Shown one piece after another: positions 41,217-51,166 of a DNA stretch of 64,000 nucleotides. The first letter of the stretch is position 1, and every line of letters starts with the position of its first letter. The translations under genes were made by a program, and so were the position numbers. The notes below the pieces were generated by a model. That model was not told the DNA's origin. It did no database searches and saw only the letters and a program-made list of their open reading frames with translations. The stretch lies in assembly GCF_900111075.1 (NCBI RefSeq), contig NZ_FOFZ01000003.1, positions 1 through 64,000 on the forward strand, in the 5' to 3' direction. Origin of the DNA: Flavobacterium frigoris (GTDB lineage: Bacteria > Bacteroidota > Bacteroidia > Flavobacteriales > Flavobacteriaceae).

Positions 41217-41906
41217 TTAGTGAGGAATTCCGTAAAGCTTCTTAATCTTGTCTACATCATACTTCGTTTTTGCTCTTTGTAAACTGAGCTGCCTATTTTG
41301 ACTATTGAATAGTCTAAGGTCATCATAGTTAGCATCAATTTGATCAGCGGCGGTATTGATGATTTCCAATCTTTTGGCGTCACTCATTTGGATCGTAAAA
41401 GAATCCAGAATTAAAAAAATCTGGTCTATGTTTTTTAAACTCTCGTTTATTATACCCGAATACACTTTATGCATATGCTCCAATTCTGCCACATTAAAAT
41501 GTGTGTCTTGTTTAATGAGATTCCAAGCGCTGTCATATTCATCTACTAGCCGTACTTGCTTCTGCGTAATATCCCTAATGCGCTGGTAATAACTAATTAT
41601 TGATTTGACTTTCATCAGCTCCTCATAGTAATTCTTATACAAGTCTTTCTGCTTCTGTGTCCACTGAGAAATCTCTCCTAGTTTTAGTTCAGAAAGCGTA
41701 TTCTCCAGTTTCTTGTGCGCATTTTGCAGCCAGATAGTTTCGTTTTGTAACCGCTGTATTCGCAAGTCTATCGCCAAAATCACTTTTTTAATTGCGGCAG
41801 TTATCACTCCAACTATAGGCAAAGCCGCTGTTGTTGCAGGCCTTGCAGGACTACTGACCAGCAGTACACAAAGCATACACAAGCATATTTTTCTCGATGT
41901 TTTCAT
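41217..41906 (-). CDS. TraI-like exported helical conjugation protein (paralogue 1)
   Basis: The 229-residue protein has a signal peptide (SSPARPATTAALP) and a long coiled helical body (LRIQRLQNETIWLQNAHKKLENTLSEL). Its later part (ITQKQVRLVDEYDSAWNL, NEDLKNIDQIFLILD-like, LSLQRAKTKYDVDKIKKLYG) parallels the two downstream genes. I place it with TraI of Bacteroides conjugation operons, an exported VirB5-like component. It lies directly after traG. Confidence 0.75.
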   Translation of the reverse strand: MKTSRKICLCMLCVLLVSSPARPATTAALPIVGVITAAIKKVILAIDLRIQRLQNETIWLQNAHKKLENTLSELKLGEISQWTQKQKDLYKNYYEELMKVKSIISYYQRIRDITQKQVRLVDEYDSAWNLIKQDTHFNVAELEHMHKVYSGIINESLKNIDQIFLILDSFTIQMSDAKRLEIINTAADQIDANYDDLRLFNSQNRQLSLQRAKTKYDVDKIKKLYGIPH

Positions 41907-41961
41907 AATGCATTTAATTTAGGTTTCCTTTTTCCTCTATTAGAGCGTTATTGTCTCTTTT

Positions 41962-44442
41962 TCATCCATTTGCTTCGGATCGCAAATCAGCAGCTAAAGC
42001 AGCAATTCCTTTTTGAATATCACCTCCAAACATTTTCGAATAGGCTTGGACTTTTAGTTTTTCTGTTTCCTCAGTGGTATAAGCGAGATATTCTTCTAAG
42101 GAAACTTCTGTTCGGTAAACTTTAGAAAGCATTCCGCCAAGGGAGATAAATACTTCCTTGTATTTCTTGTCTGGATCATTGGATTTATTCACTGATAATA
42201 CCAATGCTTTTTCTTTTTCTGTGAGCCCCAATAGTTCTTGAATTTGCTCAAATTTATTTTGATACTTACTCTGATCCAGTAATATCTTGCAGTCGCTATT
42301 ATTGATAATGGCCTGCTTCACTACAGGTGACGAAATGATATCTTCCACTTCTTGAGTAACCACGATTGCTTCACCAAAAAACTTTCGAACGGTCTTAAAT
42401 AAATACTTAATATATTCTGCCATACCTTCCTTAGCAATAGCCTTCCACGCTTCTTCTATTAGTATCATTTTACGAATCCCTTTTAGCTTGCGCATTTTAC
42501 TAATAAACAACTCCATTATGATAATAGTAACCACTGGAAAAAGTATCGGATGATCCTTAATATTGTCTAATTCGAATACTATAAATCGCTCTTGCAACAA
42601 GTCTAAATTTTGAGTAGCATTGAGTAAGTAGTCAAATTCTCCTCCTTGATAATACGGACGCAATACGTACAGAAAATTATTTACATCAAAATCCTTTTCT
42701 TTTACCTTATCCCCTTCCAATATTTTTACAAAATCCTCTTTTAGAAAATCATAAAATGTATTAAAGCTGGGAAACAGTTGGGTATTTACAGCCAGTTTCT
42801 CATAATACAATTGCAAAGCATTCGATAAGGCAACATATTCAATCCGATTGAAAGTCTCATCGTCTTTTTTCCATAGTGCCAAAAGCAAGGTCTTTATACT
42901 TTCTTTTTTCTCCGTATCTAAAGTATCGCCTTCACTGATGTAAAAGGGGTTGAACTTGATTGGATTCTTTTCATCATAGGTGAAATAGTATCCATTGACC
43001 ATATCACACAACCCTTTGTAACTATGACCTACATCGACAAGTACAACATGGGTTCCTTGTTCATAATAGCTTCTAACCATATGATTGGTGAAGAAAGATT
43101 TTCCGCTTCCAGAAGGTCCTAGTATAAACTTATTTCGATTGGTGCATATCCCCATCTTTATTGGCTCATCACTTATATCCACATGTACTGGCTTTCCAGT
43201 CAAACGATCTCCTAGTCTGATCCCAATTGGGCTTAGCGACGAACGATAACCCGTTTCCATATTTAGAAAGCAGCTTGCCTGCTCCACAAACGTATCAAAG
43301 CTATCATTCATCGGAAAATCAGCGGCGTTTCCAGGAATACCTGCCCAATAAATCTGGGCTGCTCCCACTGTTTCTTGCTTTGCTGCTGCATCCATTTGTA
43401 CTAGCGCAGAAGAAACCTTGTTTTTAATGTCTTTCAGTTCTTCTTTTCGATCGGTCCAAACCAAGACATTAAAATGTGCTTTGACAGGAAGCCGTTGCTG
43501 ACTAATGGCTTCATTAAGAAAATCATTTGTAGCATCGCGAGCAATTAGATTTTCCCTGCTATATGCTGATAGAGATTGTAGTCGCAGTCTTTTGCTTTCC
43601 AACTTCTTCAAGGTTTTTTGGAAATCTTCTATAAAAATGTATTGATTATAAATGTGATTACACGAAAGTAACTGACCTAGAGTTGAAGCAAAACCAATGC
43701 TAAATTTAGTCCTATCGGTTGAATACCGGTCATAGTTAATTCTAGAACCACATAACGCAGGCAAATCGGCTGCATCTCCTAGAGTATAAATCTGGCAATG
43801 TTTGTCTCCCACCTGTAAACTATCCTTGAAAGCAATGTCATTGAATACAAAGGATTCTGGTTTCTCAGACAAGCAACAATAGCGTTCTATGATCCCAATC
43901 TTTCTGCTGTGACTTCGTATTTCATCATCGCTAAGACGCTGTAACTTTACAAATCCGCTGTCTTCCAATATTCGCCTGAATTGTCCAGTGCTATCGACAA
44001 AATCTTGACGCACTTGTTCTTTTAAGGTTTCCTCAGGGACAATTGAAGACCTAATTAAATTAGAAAATAGCGAGCTAGAGGTTTTTCTTCCCACTGGCTT
44101 TTTAGTCAAAAAAATGTAGCAAGAATGATCTAGAAATGGACGCTCATTAAAGAATCGCTCACTACAGCGGCTAAGAAAACTATGGTCGTCGTTGGCAAAA
44201 TGTGGTTGATGCTTGCTATCAATAAACCAGTCTTGCTTATGAAAAACGCTAAACTTTGGCAATAGCTTTATTGCTTTCACCCATGCTTGGTGAAATGCCT
44301 CGTATTCCTGATCCGATAATGTAAATATCTCCGGTAGCTCTACTTTGAATACCACGGTAATATCTCCTTGCTTTGATAGAATACAGTCATGTTCTATATC
44401 CATTATCGGTAAAATAGCTTCCATCCTCTTTTCCATCTTCAT
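41962..44442 (-). CDS. traG: Conjugation ATPase TraG (VirB4-like)
   Basis: The 826-residue protein has a VirB4-type N-terminal domain and a C-terminal P-loop ATPase. The Walker A GPSGSGKSFFTNHM lies near residue 445, with Walker B MILIEEAWKAIA near 662 and an RKFFGEAIVVTQEVED segment. It powers assembly of the mating channel in the inner membrane. The N-terminal region includes an insertion (SLFSNLIRSSI) usual in the family. It follows traF by 33 bases. Confidence 0.95.
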   Translation of the reverse strand: MKMEKRMEAILPIMDIEHDCILSKQGDITVVFKVELPEIFTLSDQEYEAFHQAWVKAIKLLPKFSVFHKQDWFIDSKHQPHFANDDHSFLSRCSERFFNERPFLDHSCYIFLTKKPVGRKTSSSLFSNLIRSSIVPEETLKEQVRQDFVDSTGQFRRILEDSGFVKLQRLSDDEIRSHSRKIGIIERYCCLSEKPESFVFNDIAFKDSLQVGDKHCQIYTLGDAADLPALCGSRINYDRYSTDRTKFSIGFASTLGQLLSCNHIYNQYIFIEDFQKTLKKLESKRLRLQSLSAYSRENLIARDATNDFLNEAISQQRLPVKAHFNVLVWTDRKEELKDIKNKVSSALVQMDAAAKQETVGAAQIYWAGIPGNAADFPMNDSFDTFVEQASCFLNMETGYRSSLSPIGIRLGDRLTGKPVHVDISDEPIKMGICTNRNKFILGPSGSGKSFFTNHMVRSYYEQGTHVVLVDVGHSYKGLCDMVNGYYFTYDEKNPIKFNPFYISEGDTLDTEKKESIKTLLLALWKKDDETFNRIEYVALSNALQLYYEKLAVNTQLFPSFNTFYDFLKEDFVKILEGDKVKEKDFDVNNFLYVLRPYYQGGEFDYLLNATQNLDLLQERFIVFELDNIKDHPILFPVVTIIIMELFISKMRKLKGIRKMILIEEAWKAIAKEGMAEYIKYLFKTVRKFFGEAIVVTQEVEDIISSPVVKQAIINNSDCKILLDQSKYQNKFEQIQELLGLTEKEKALVLSVNKSNDPDKKYKEVFISLGGMLSKVYRTEVSLEEYLAYTTEETEKLKVQAYSKMFGGDIQKGIAALAADLRSEANG

Positions 44443-44475
44443 TTATATTTAACTGATTCTTGATTCCGTTCTCCT

Positions 44476-44793
44476 CTACTTTGCCATTTTGTAAATCCTT
44501 CTACTTTGAGTTTTAACTACTGTAGGTAATTGTCTTTTTGCTAGCTCTTTCATCATTCCGTGCTCTCCGTATTTGTGACTCATTTTATAAATCTTTACAG
44601 CCATCACCGTTCCTGCTATGCCAATAATCCCCAACGAGATAAAAGAGGGTAAACCGATAAAATACATCATCGAAAAAAGAATCATTAACACTACTATTCC
44701 TCCTCCAAAATACCAGATGTACTGCGCTTTTAACCCTTTAAATTCGATACTCTTATTAATTCCTTTATTAATATGATAGATGCTATTTCCCAT
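44476..44793 (-). CDS. traF: Conjugative transposon protein TraF (DUF4133)
   Basis: The 105-residue protein has a short cytoplasmic head and two membrane segments (YIWYFGGGIVVLMILFSMMYFI and ISLGIIGIAGTVMAVKI). It matches the TraF/DUF4133 small membrane protein, the VirB3-like partner placed between TraE and TraG. Confidence 0.85.
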   Translation of the reverse strand: MGNSIYHINKGINKSIEFKGLKAQYIWYFGGGIVVLMILFSMMYFIGLPSFISLGIIGIAGTVMAVKIYKMSHKYGEHGMMKELAKRQLPTVVKTQSRRIYKMAK

Positions 44794-44805
44794 ATTTACA
44801 AAGCT

Positions 44806-45144
44806 TTAAACTCCAAAAAATGACTTGATTACGGTGGTTACAACAACTAGAAAGACACAGCTGCCAAACCATGCTGCTGCTACTTTTCCTGTATCAGGAT
44901 CGCCCGCGTTCCATTTCTGATAGACTTTAACAGCTCCTATCAGCCCTAGTAATGCACCAACAGCGTACATCAATTGTGTACCTGCATTAAAATAACTTCT
45001 CACTTTTTGATTGGCTTCATTAATCCCAGCGAGGCCATCCTGTCCATATCCTTGGTAACTAAATACCAGCAATACGATTATACTAACGCAGATCACCATT
45101 TTTTGTCGGCTCATTCTTCGAATATTCCAATTGTACTCTTTCAT
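44806..45144 (-). CDS. traE: Conjugative transposon protein TraE (DUF4134)
   Basis: The start at 45144 (MKEYNWNIRRMSRQK) is favoured over 45195 because AAGGA lies just before it. This gives 112 residues. It has a signal-like first segment (VICVSIIVLLVFSYQGYGQ), then GINEANQKVRSYFNAGTQLMYAVGALLGLIGAVKVYQKW and a second segment. These match TraE/DUF4134, the VirB2-like pilin-type component. It is the first core gene after the 45279 gene. Confidence 0.85.
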   Translation of the reverse strand: MKEYNWNIRRMSRQKMVICVSIIVLLVFSYQGYGQDGLAGINEANQKVRSYFNAGTQLMYAVGALLGLIGAVKVYQKWNAGDPDTGKVAAAWFGSCVFLVVVTTVIKSFFGV

Positions 45145-45278
45145 AATTCCTTGTTTTAAAATTCCATTCGTTTTAAATAATGTAGAGCATCCCACTGTCT
45201 CAATTTCTCCTTCCTGTCACATCAAGCCATACCGCACTGAAATGGACAGGGGCAATTCCTCTACTTTATAATATTGTT

Positions 45279-45752
45279 TTATTCGTTCCACAAGTCTTCG
45301 ACCTCTACATGGCTTAAACTCATTGTATCTAGTTTTTCACATTCTGAAATAATCAGCTCACTGACTAAGGATCTAAAAGGAGATTTTTTAATACTTGAGT
45401 ATTCGGTAAGTAGTGAACTGAGATGTCCAATAAATTCTGATTTGATGACTTCTCTTTGACTTGCATCCTTTACCATATTTTTTAACTTATCAGCAAAAGC
45501 ATCTATATCACCAATAGTTTCTTCTGATTCTCCAAATGATGGCTGTTTGCAAGTATCCGTAAAATTTTGTGGATGAACTACATCATAATCAATTTCTAAA
45601 TCCTTAATTCTGTGATTCCGAAGTTTCCGCTTTCCTGTCGCAATTTCTGTGATGTCAAATAAATAATATCTAAATCCAATAACTAGATACCAACTGGCTA
45701 ATAGCAGTACAATCACAAAGATGTAATTGCCCCATGAAATGTTTGTAAACAT
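45279..45752 (-). CDS. Membrane-anchored element protein of unknown function
   Basis: The 157-residue protein has one N-terminal membrane segment (YIFVIVLLLASWYLVIGFRYYLF) and a polar helical remainder (residues 40-157). It heads the conjugation operon and is separated from traE by 134 bases. I know it only as a protein recurrent in flavobacterial elements. Function is unknown. Confidence 0.65.
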   Translation of the reverse strand: MFTNISWGNYIFVIVLLLASWYLVIGFRYYLFDITEIATGKRKLRNHRIKDLEIDYDVVHPQNFTDTCKQPSFGESEETIGDIDAFADKLKNMVKDASQREVIKSEFIGHLSSLLTEYSSIKKSPFRSLVSELIISECEKLDTMSLSHVEVEDLWNE

Positions 45753-45861
45753 AGTTTCTTAATTAAATGTTCAACTTCCTTTTTTTCTTTTCCTCAAACA
45801 CAAAAAAAATTGATGTTTGATTTCATAAGTCAAAAGAACAATTAGTTAACTTTGCTCACAA

Positions 45862-45880
45862 GTACAACTTTAAGTTGTAC
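45862..45880. promoter_or_regulatory. Perfect palindrome in front of the conjugation operon
   Basis: GTACAACTT-T-AAGTTGTAC has 9-bp arms around one base. It lies 110 bases upstream of the operon start at 45752. It is a candidate operator; the binding protein is unknown. Confidence 0.45.
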
Positions 45881-45932
45881 CCTTTAGTACCCCTGATTAA
45901 AAGACCAATATAACACGCTTCCTACACAAAAT

Positions 45933-47135
45933 TTAATAGCTATTTATTTTTGTGATCATCTTCTCTAACGTGCGAATTGCTACTACTTTATCACGGTCTT
46001 CTGCATTGTAAGACTTACTTCTTACAGATTGATAGGAAAGCTCTTTTTTAAATGGAGTAGATAAATAAGGTACAATACTTTTAAATACTTGACTCATGGA
46101 GCGGGCTTTTACCACACGAGATTCATCTGCAGCTCTCAAAATAAGAGCTATCTGATCGCACGACAAATCACACTCCATTTTAAAATTGGATTCCATTGCC
46201 GTTATGTCATTTTTAGGTGATGAGTCAATTACCTCTTCCTCTCTAGATTTTATTTGTTGCTCCAAGTAGCGAATTTCATGCTGAAACCACGTTAATAAAA
46301 CCTCTTTCAAATTTGGTTCTTGCGGGTCAAACATTCTTTTGGGTTTACAATTGAGCTGCCCAAATTCCTTATAAATACATAAAATAGCAGCAAACCTATC
46401 TCCAAGTGTAGCATAGTGATCGAGTTGGTTTAGTATCTTATTTTTCAAGTAAGCACTGTATTCCTGGCAATTGAAATTAAAACTTATCAATATTTGATCT
46501 GCTACAGAATATATAGTGCTTTTTACAATTGGTAGTGCATCACTAGCTAAGGCATTCAATAATTCCTTTCTATACACTATTTCCCTGTAGGTACTTTTAT
46601 GCGTGTGTTCCGATCTCACTTTTTGATATAGTTTTGATATAACAAGTTGTAAAGGTTCTTGTGTATCAGAAGACGTCAAAATATTTTTTTTAATACTATC
46701 CAGCTTGGACAGTATTTCTCTTTTGGAAACTATTTGATAGGTGATCGGAACACGCTCATCCAAACTAAGGTACTTGTAAAAGCGATTTTCAACAAAAGAT
46801 AATAAATCCTCTAACACAGCAATAACTGTAGTCCCGATATTATGAAGATGGGGTTCTTTAAAAAAATCATGCTGCTGATTTTCAATGCTACAATCTAAAA
46901 GATAAATAAAAGTGGAATGGTATTTTCGAACCAAATGTCGAAATTGCCTCTTTTTTCGAATAGAAAAAATTTCTTCCTTAATCTGGATCTGAATCCTACG
47001 GGATTCTTTTAAAATATGCGCAACAAGCTCCTTACTTTCAGCAATAGTTATGGATTGTAGTACCCCACTCCTTGCATTAAGTTCCTGTACTATTAAACAA
47101 TCGAACCATTCTAAGTGGTATTTTTTTTGTATCAT
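45933..47135 (-). CDS. RteC-like element protein
   Basis: The ATG at 47135 (MIQKKYHLEWFDCL) is chosen because the longer frame begins with TTG. The protein has about 400 residues and is mostly helical. The final 80 residues (ECDLSCDQIALILRAADESRVV, then VRSKSYNAEDRDKVVAIRTLEKMI) match a C-terminal module common to RteC-type proteins of Bacteroidota elements. RteC activates excision genes in CTnDOT; that role here is inferred. It lies upstream of and separate from the conjugation operon. Confidence 0.65.
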   Translation of the reverse strand: MIQKKYHLEWFDCLIVQELNARSGVLQSITIAESKELVAHILKESRRIQIQIKEEIFSIRKKRQFRHLVRKYHSTFIYLLDCSIENQQHDFFKEPHLHNIGTTVIAVLEDLLSFVENRFYKYLSLDERVPITYQIVSKREILSKLDSIKKNILTSSDTQEPLQLVISKLYQKVRSEHTHKSTYREIVYRKELLNALASDALPIVKSTIYSVADQILISFNFNCQEYSAYLKNKILNQLDHYATLGDRFAAILCIYKEFGQLNCKPKRMFDPQEPNLKEVLLTWFQHEIRYLEQQIKSREEEVIDSSPKNDITAMESNFKMECDLSCDQIALILRAADESRVVKARSMSQVFKSIVPYLSTPFKKELSYQSVRSKSYNAEDRDKVVAIRTLEKMITKINSY

Positions 47136-47186
47136 AGAATTGTTTTTATTGGTTGTGAAAAACAATTGATTAGGGGAGAAATAGAT

Positions 47187-48059
47187 CTACTTGCTTAAAC
47201 TGTTTCGGTAGACCGTCGGTGATTTTCCAACATGCTTTTTAAAAAAGGTGCTAAAAGTGGAAGAACAGTTAAATCCCAAATCTTCTGCTAAGAAATTTAT
47301 TGTAATTTGGTAGTCTTCAAGCGCATTTTTCGCCTCCATGATAAGGGTTTCTTCAAGGATTCTTTTTACTGATTTCCCTGTAGTATATTTAACTACCTTA
47401 TTCAGATGACCAGGAGTTACATATAAAACGCCTGCGTAAAATTTCACGCTGTGCTGCTCTTTAAAATGAATGGCAAGAATATTTAAAAATTGAATGGTCA
47501 AATTTTCATTTCTTGTAAAACTCAAGTGGTAATCACTCACAAAATGCCCATAAATACAACGGAGTTCATATAAAAAGAGATTAAAACTAATACGCTGCAA
47601 CTCTGTTGATACATGCCGAATCGCTTTATCACTGTTCACTTGATACATCAACTTATAGATTAGCGATACCACTAAATAACTTTTAAGATCTAAACTCAAC
47701 TTTCCAATACTCTGACCACTAAGAAAATAAAAAGCGTCAAGAAGGTCTTGCTTGTTACAATTTTCTATCGCAAAGGCTGTACTGAAGGAAAGGTAGAATA
47801 GTTTTAGCTGAGGATCCGTCTCTAAAATGACTAAAGGTGCCCCTTTAGAAAGGACCACTAAATCATGGGCGAACAACTCCAAAAAAACGTCATGAAAAGA
47901 AATTCTTAGACTGCCTGATTTTATAAGTAGTACAGCCGTATTACTTATAAGGAAAGCTTCATGTCCCTCTTTTTTAAGTGGACAGTCTTTTAGAATTTGA
48001 ACATCTAAGCCTTTAACAGGAAGTTCATTTAAATCGATATGTAGTAAAGTCATTATCAT
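47187..48059 (-). CDS. AraC-family transcriptional regulator
   Basis: The 290-residue protein has an N-terminal cupin-like ligand region (residues 1-140) and a C-terminal AraC HTH: YAGVLYVTPGHLNKVVKYTTGKSVKRIL then INFLAEDLGFNCSSTFSTFFKKHVGKSPTVYR. It is soluble and lacks membrane segments. It sits 52 bases upstream of the RteC-like gene on the same strand and could control it or the neighbouring lipoprotein gene. Confidence 0.9.
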   Translation of the reverse strand: MIMTLLHIDLNELPVKGLDVQILKDCPLKKEGHEAFLISNTAVLLIKSGSLRISFHDVFLELFAHDLVVLSKGAPLVILETDPQLKLFYLSFSTAFAIENCNKQDLLDAFYFLSGQSIGKLSLDLKSYLVVSLIYKLMYQVNSDKAIRHVSTELQRISFNLFLYELRCIYGHFVSDYHLSFTRNENLTIQFLNILAIHFKEQHSVKFYAGVLYVTPGHLNKVVKYTTGKSVKRILEETLIMEAKNALEDYQITINFLAEDLGFNCSSTFSTFFKKHVGKSPTVYRNSLSK

Positions 48060-48107
48060 AATTCACTCGTTTCAAATAAAAAGGAATGCTGGCAAACTAA
48101 AGACGTA

Positions 48108-48350
48108 CTAATCGTTCTTATTTGATTTTTCGACAACAATCAAAAAAATGAAATACAGATTCATCAGGGTTGCTACAAAAAGTAAATACCCCATCGTTTG
48201 AGTACTCACATTTTTCTTGCGACCGTTAAACCAATAGCCAACTATTTCATCATAGCTTAATAAATCTATAATGAAATAGAGACTAATAAGGTTAAATATG
48301 ACCAACACTAAAGAAAAGTAAATGGGTAGTTTCATCAGTAACAAGATCAA
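48108..48350 (-). CDS. Small two-span membrane protein
   Basis: The frame of 80 residues has two hydrophobic spans (LVLVIFNLISLYFIIDLL and TMGYLLFVATLMNLYFIFLIVV) with a basic loop between. The start could be the ATG at 48335 (MKLPIYF) instead. It follows the lipoprotein gene by 25 bases. No family is recognised. Confidence 0.5.
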   Translation of the reverse strand: MILLLMKLPIYFSLVLVIFNLISLYFIIDLLSYDEIVGYWFNGRKKNVSTQTMGYLLFVATLMNLYFIFLIVVEKSNKND

Positions 48351-48375
48351 TTTTTGTTATAAAAAGATTATCTGA

Positions 48376-49071
48376 TTATAAGTAATAACGCAGATGGGCA
48401 ATTACAGAAATGAGTGAAGCCTGAAAAGGATGAAACCCTGATGCTACTTTTTTGTTCCCAACGGAGATTTCCCAATCTCGATCTTTATGCCCCCCTTCTG
48501 CATCAAGTGCGTATCTGGTAACTGAGGTAATTCCTAAAATCGTTTCCAATTCGAAGCTTGTTAGATCAGAAGAGTCCATTATTCCAGCTTCATATGTGGT
48601 AATGAAATCATACAATAGATTATACTCTGCTTCCTTATTTTGAATGAGAGATACAAAAAAACCGAGTAAACTACTTTCTGCCGCTTCGCTCAATGTACCT
48701 GAAGCTAGTGTTGATATAACCACAGTTTCAGGATTATTTATACTGATACTAATACCGTCTTCCGTAATCAATATATTGCTTTTACCAAAAACATCTGGAG
48801 CCTTCAACTTTGCTCCCATAAAATTTACTTGAGTCGCTAAATCTTCAATAGTTTTAGAATATCCATGAATCTGATAGTACTCCGAAAGCCAAATACCATA
48901 TTTTTTCCCAACTTCATCGTAAGGATTAGCATCATTTGCTGGACCCAATTGTTTCAATGTACTTGCTTGCACAGAAACACTACTAACTTCTTCAACTACA
49001 TCTCCATATTCATCCGTAGAACAGGAAATCATTACTAAAACAACAAACAAACCTAAAAATAAATTTTTCAT
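48376..49071 (-). CDS. Lipoprotein of unknown function
   Basis: The 231-residue protein has a lipoprotein signal with the lipobox VMISC (Cys at 17). A Ser/Glu-rich stretch follows and then a globular, mostly helical part. No family match is recognised. It is divergent from the TPR/AraC regulator at 49406, with 334 bases between them, and precedes the small membrane protein and the AraC regulator on the same strand. Confidence 0.75.
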   Translation of the reverse strand: MKNLFLGLFVVLVMISCSTDEYGDVVEEVSSVSVQASTLKQLGPANDANPYDEVGKKYGIWLSEYYQIHGYSKTIEDLATQVNFMGAKLKAPDVFGKSNILITEDGISISINNPETVVISTLASGTLSEAAESSLLGFFVSLIQNKEAEYNLLYDFITTYEAGIMDSSDLTSFELETILGITSVTRYALDAEGGHKDRDWEISVGNKKVASGFHPFQASLISVIAHLRYYL

Positions 49072-49405
49072 AATTATTAGTTATAAAATGTGACTGAGAA
49101 CCATATCTCCGTTCATTTACCCGGGTAAGCAGAACCTTTATTTAGCACGATGCTAAACTTTTTGCTTTTGAATTCGGAACAAATCTATATGCTCTAAAGT
49201 ACCTATACAACAATATAGTGGTGGGTTTTCACGATTTTAACTATCGATTTTCACGAAATCAATACAGTTTTTTTGAACCAATAAGACACTATTTATCAGC
49301 AGATTATAGTATTTTTGAAATACACTTTGTTGAAAAGATTCCAGTATCTATATCTTAATACACAACGAGTGTTTTGCAACTACCCCGAATTTAATTGATG
49401 TGTTT
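49072..49405. promoter_or_regulatory. Divergent regulatory region with direct repeats and a dyad
   Basis: Between the lipoprotein and the TPR/AraC gene, TTTTCACGA occurs at 49226-49234 and 49248-49256, exactly 22 bases apart (two helical turns). A dyad TTTAGCA-CGA-TGCTAAA lies at 49141-49157. AraC-type proteins bind such direct repeats. Promoters were not resolved. Confidence 0.4.
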
Positions 49406-51070
49406 ATGAAGAGATTTTTTATACTACTGTTATTTGTACCCCTGTGGATACAATCTCAGAATACCTCGTTCAAAGTTCCAGACTCCATTCAAAATAAAGA
49501 TTTTGTTTATTTGGAAGACCGAATAGATCAGTTTAAAGATGACAGTACCAGAGCTGCCATATACTTATTTACTTATATCAACAAAGCGAAAAGGGAACAC
49601 AACTGGCAGGAACTTAAAAACGGTTATCAAAACTTAATGCACTTGTCCCCTTCATCGATGCGGATAATTTACGCTGACAGCATGGTATATGCAGCAAAAA
49701 AGGCGAAAGACAATGCCGCAATAGGTAGTGCGTTCTTAACCAAAGGAATAGTTTTGTTTTCCAATAAGAAATACAAAGAGGCATTAGATGACTATCTGAT
49801 TGCTAACGAATATATAGCTAAAACAAATGATCAATACTTGATTTATAAAGTAAAATACAACATTGCTCAGCTGAAGAACAGCATGGGGTTTTATGACGAA
49901 GCCATCTCTTTATTGAGAGAATGTGTAAACTACTATAAAAAGAATCATGACAGAGCATATCTGAATTCACTCCATTCACTGGGACTGTCTTATAATAAAG
50001 TGGGGAACTACGGCTTATGCTCTATAACTAACGAGGAGGGAATCAAAGAAAGCGCAAAGCGTGCTAGTCCAGAAATGAGTGCTTATTTCCAGCACTCGGA
50101 AGGTGTAAACCAATATTTTCTACATAATTATCAAAAGGCTATTACTAACTTAAAAAGTACAATGCCTGAAATAGAAAGTAACAATGATTTTGCCAATGAG
50201 GCTGTAGGGAATTTTTACATTGGGAAAAGTTATTGGGAACTAAAAAAACATGAAACTGCCATCCCCTATTTTAAAAAAGTGGACCAGATTCTAAACAGTA
50301 AACAATTTATAAGACGAGATTTATTAGAAACTTTTGCATTATTAATTAACTACTACAAAACAAAAAAAGAAGATAAGCTACATTTGTATTATATAGACCA
50401 ACTACTTATTGCAGATCATTTGCTGCTTGAAACTAACAGCTACCTGGTCTCCAAAGTGAGTAAGGAATATGATAATAAGAACATTTTGATTCAAAAACAA
50501 AAATTGGAGCAGCAAGTAAATGGACAAAAATCCAACAACTTAATTTTCATAGTCCTTGTAACACTAATATTCTTGACTCTTCTTTTCGTAAGCTATCGCA
50601 ACTTTAAAATCAAAAGTACATACAAAAAAAATTATGACGCACTGATGAATAAAAGCATCCAGCCTATAAAAGAAATCACCCCAATACAACATGCTGGAAT
50701 AGCTGACATCAATGCTGTAGCGGTTACTGAATTAATTAGGCAATTAGAAAAATGGGAACAGGGAAAGAAGTTCCTAGATAAAGAAATTACCTTAGTAAAA
50801 CTAGCCGCTACTTTTAACTCTAATACTAAATATCTTTCTCTTGTTGTTTACCATCACCGCCATAAGAAGTTTGTTACCTAAGTTAATGACCTAAAAATAG
50901 ATTACCTTATAAACGCACTTAAAGAAAGTAAAATTCTGCAACAGTATACAAATAAAGCACTGGCTGAAGAAATTGGCTTTAGTTCTACCCAACGATTTGC
51001 GAATGCTTTTAAAGCAAGAGCCAATATGCCTGCAGCTTTTTATGTAGCACAACTTAATAAAGAAGAATAG
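49406..51070 (+). pseudogene. TPR and AraC-type HTH regulator interrupted by a stop codon
   Basis: The ATG at 49406 opens a signal peptide (MKRFFILLLFVPLWIQSQ); the frame would start earlier only at a GTG (49400). TPR-like helices run to residue 360, then a membrane segment (NLIFIVLVTLIFLTLLFVSY), then the first part of an AraC HTH (LVKLAATFNSNTKYLSLVVYHHRHKKFVT). An in-frame TAA follows at 50879-50881. The frame continues without a shift: VNDLKIDYLINALKES, then LAEEIGFSSTQRFANAFKA, to TAG at 51068-51070. The second HTH helix is therefore lost unless the stop is read through. Such TPR-AraC regulators are common in flavobacteria. Confidence 0.8.
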
Positions 51071-51166
51071 AAAGTGGTGTTCTAAACAAGAGAATAACCC
51101 ATGTTTTATACTCTAAACAACAGCATAAATCAATATTTTTACGTAAAAACTTAATAAAAAAAAATC

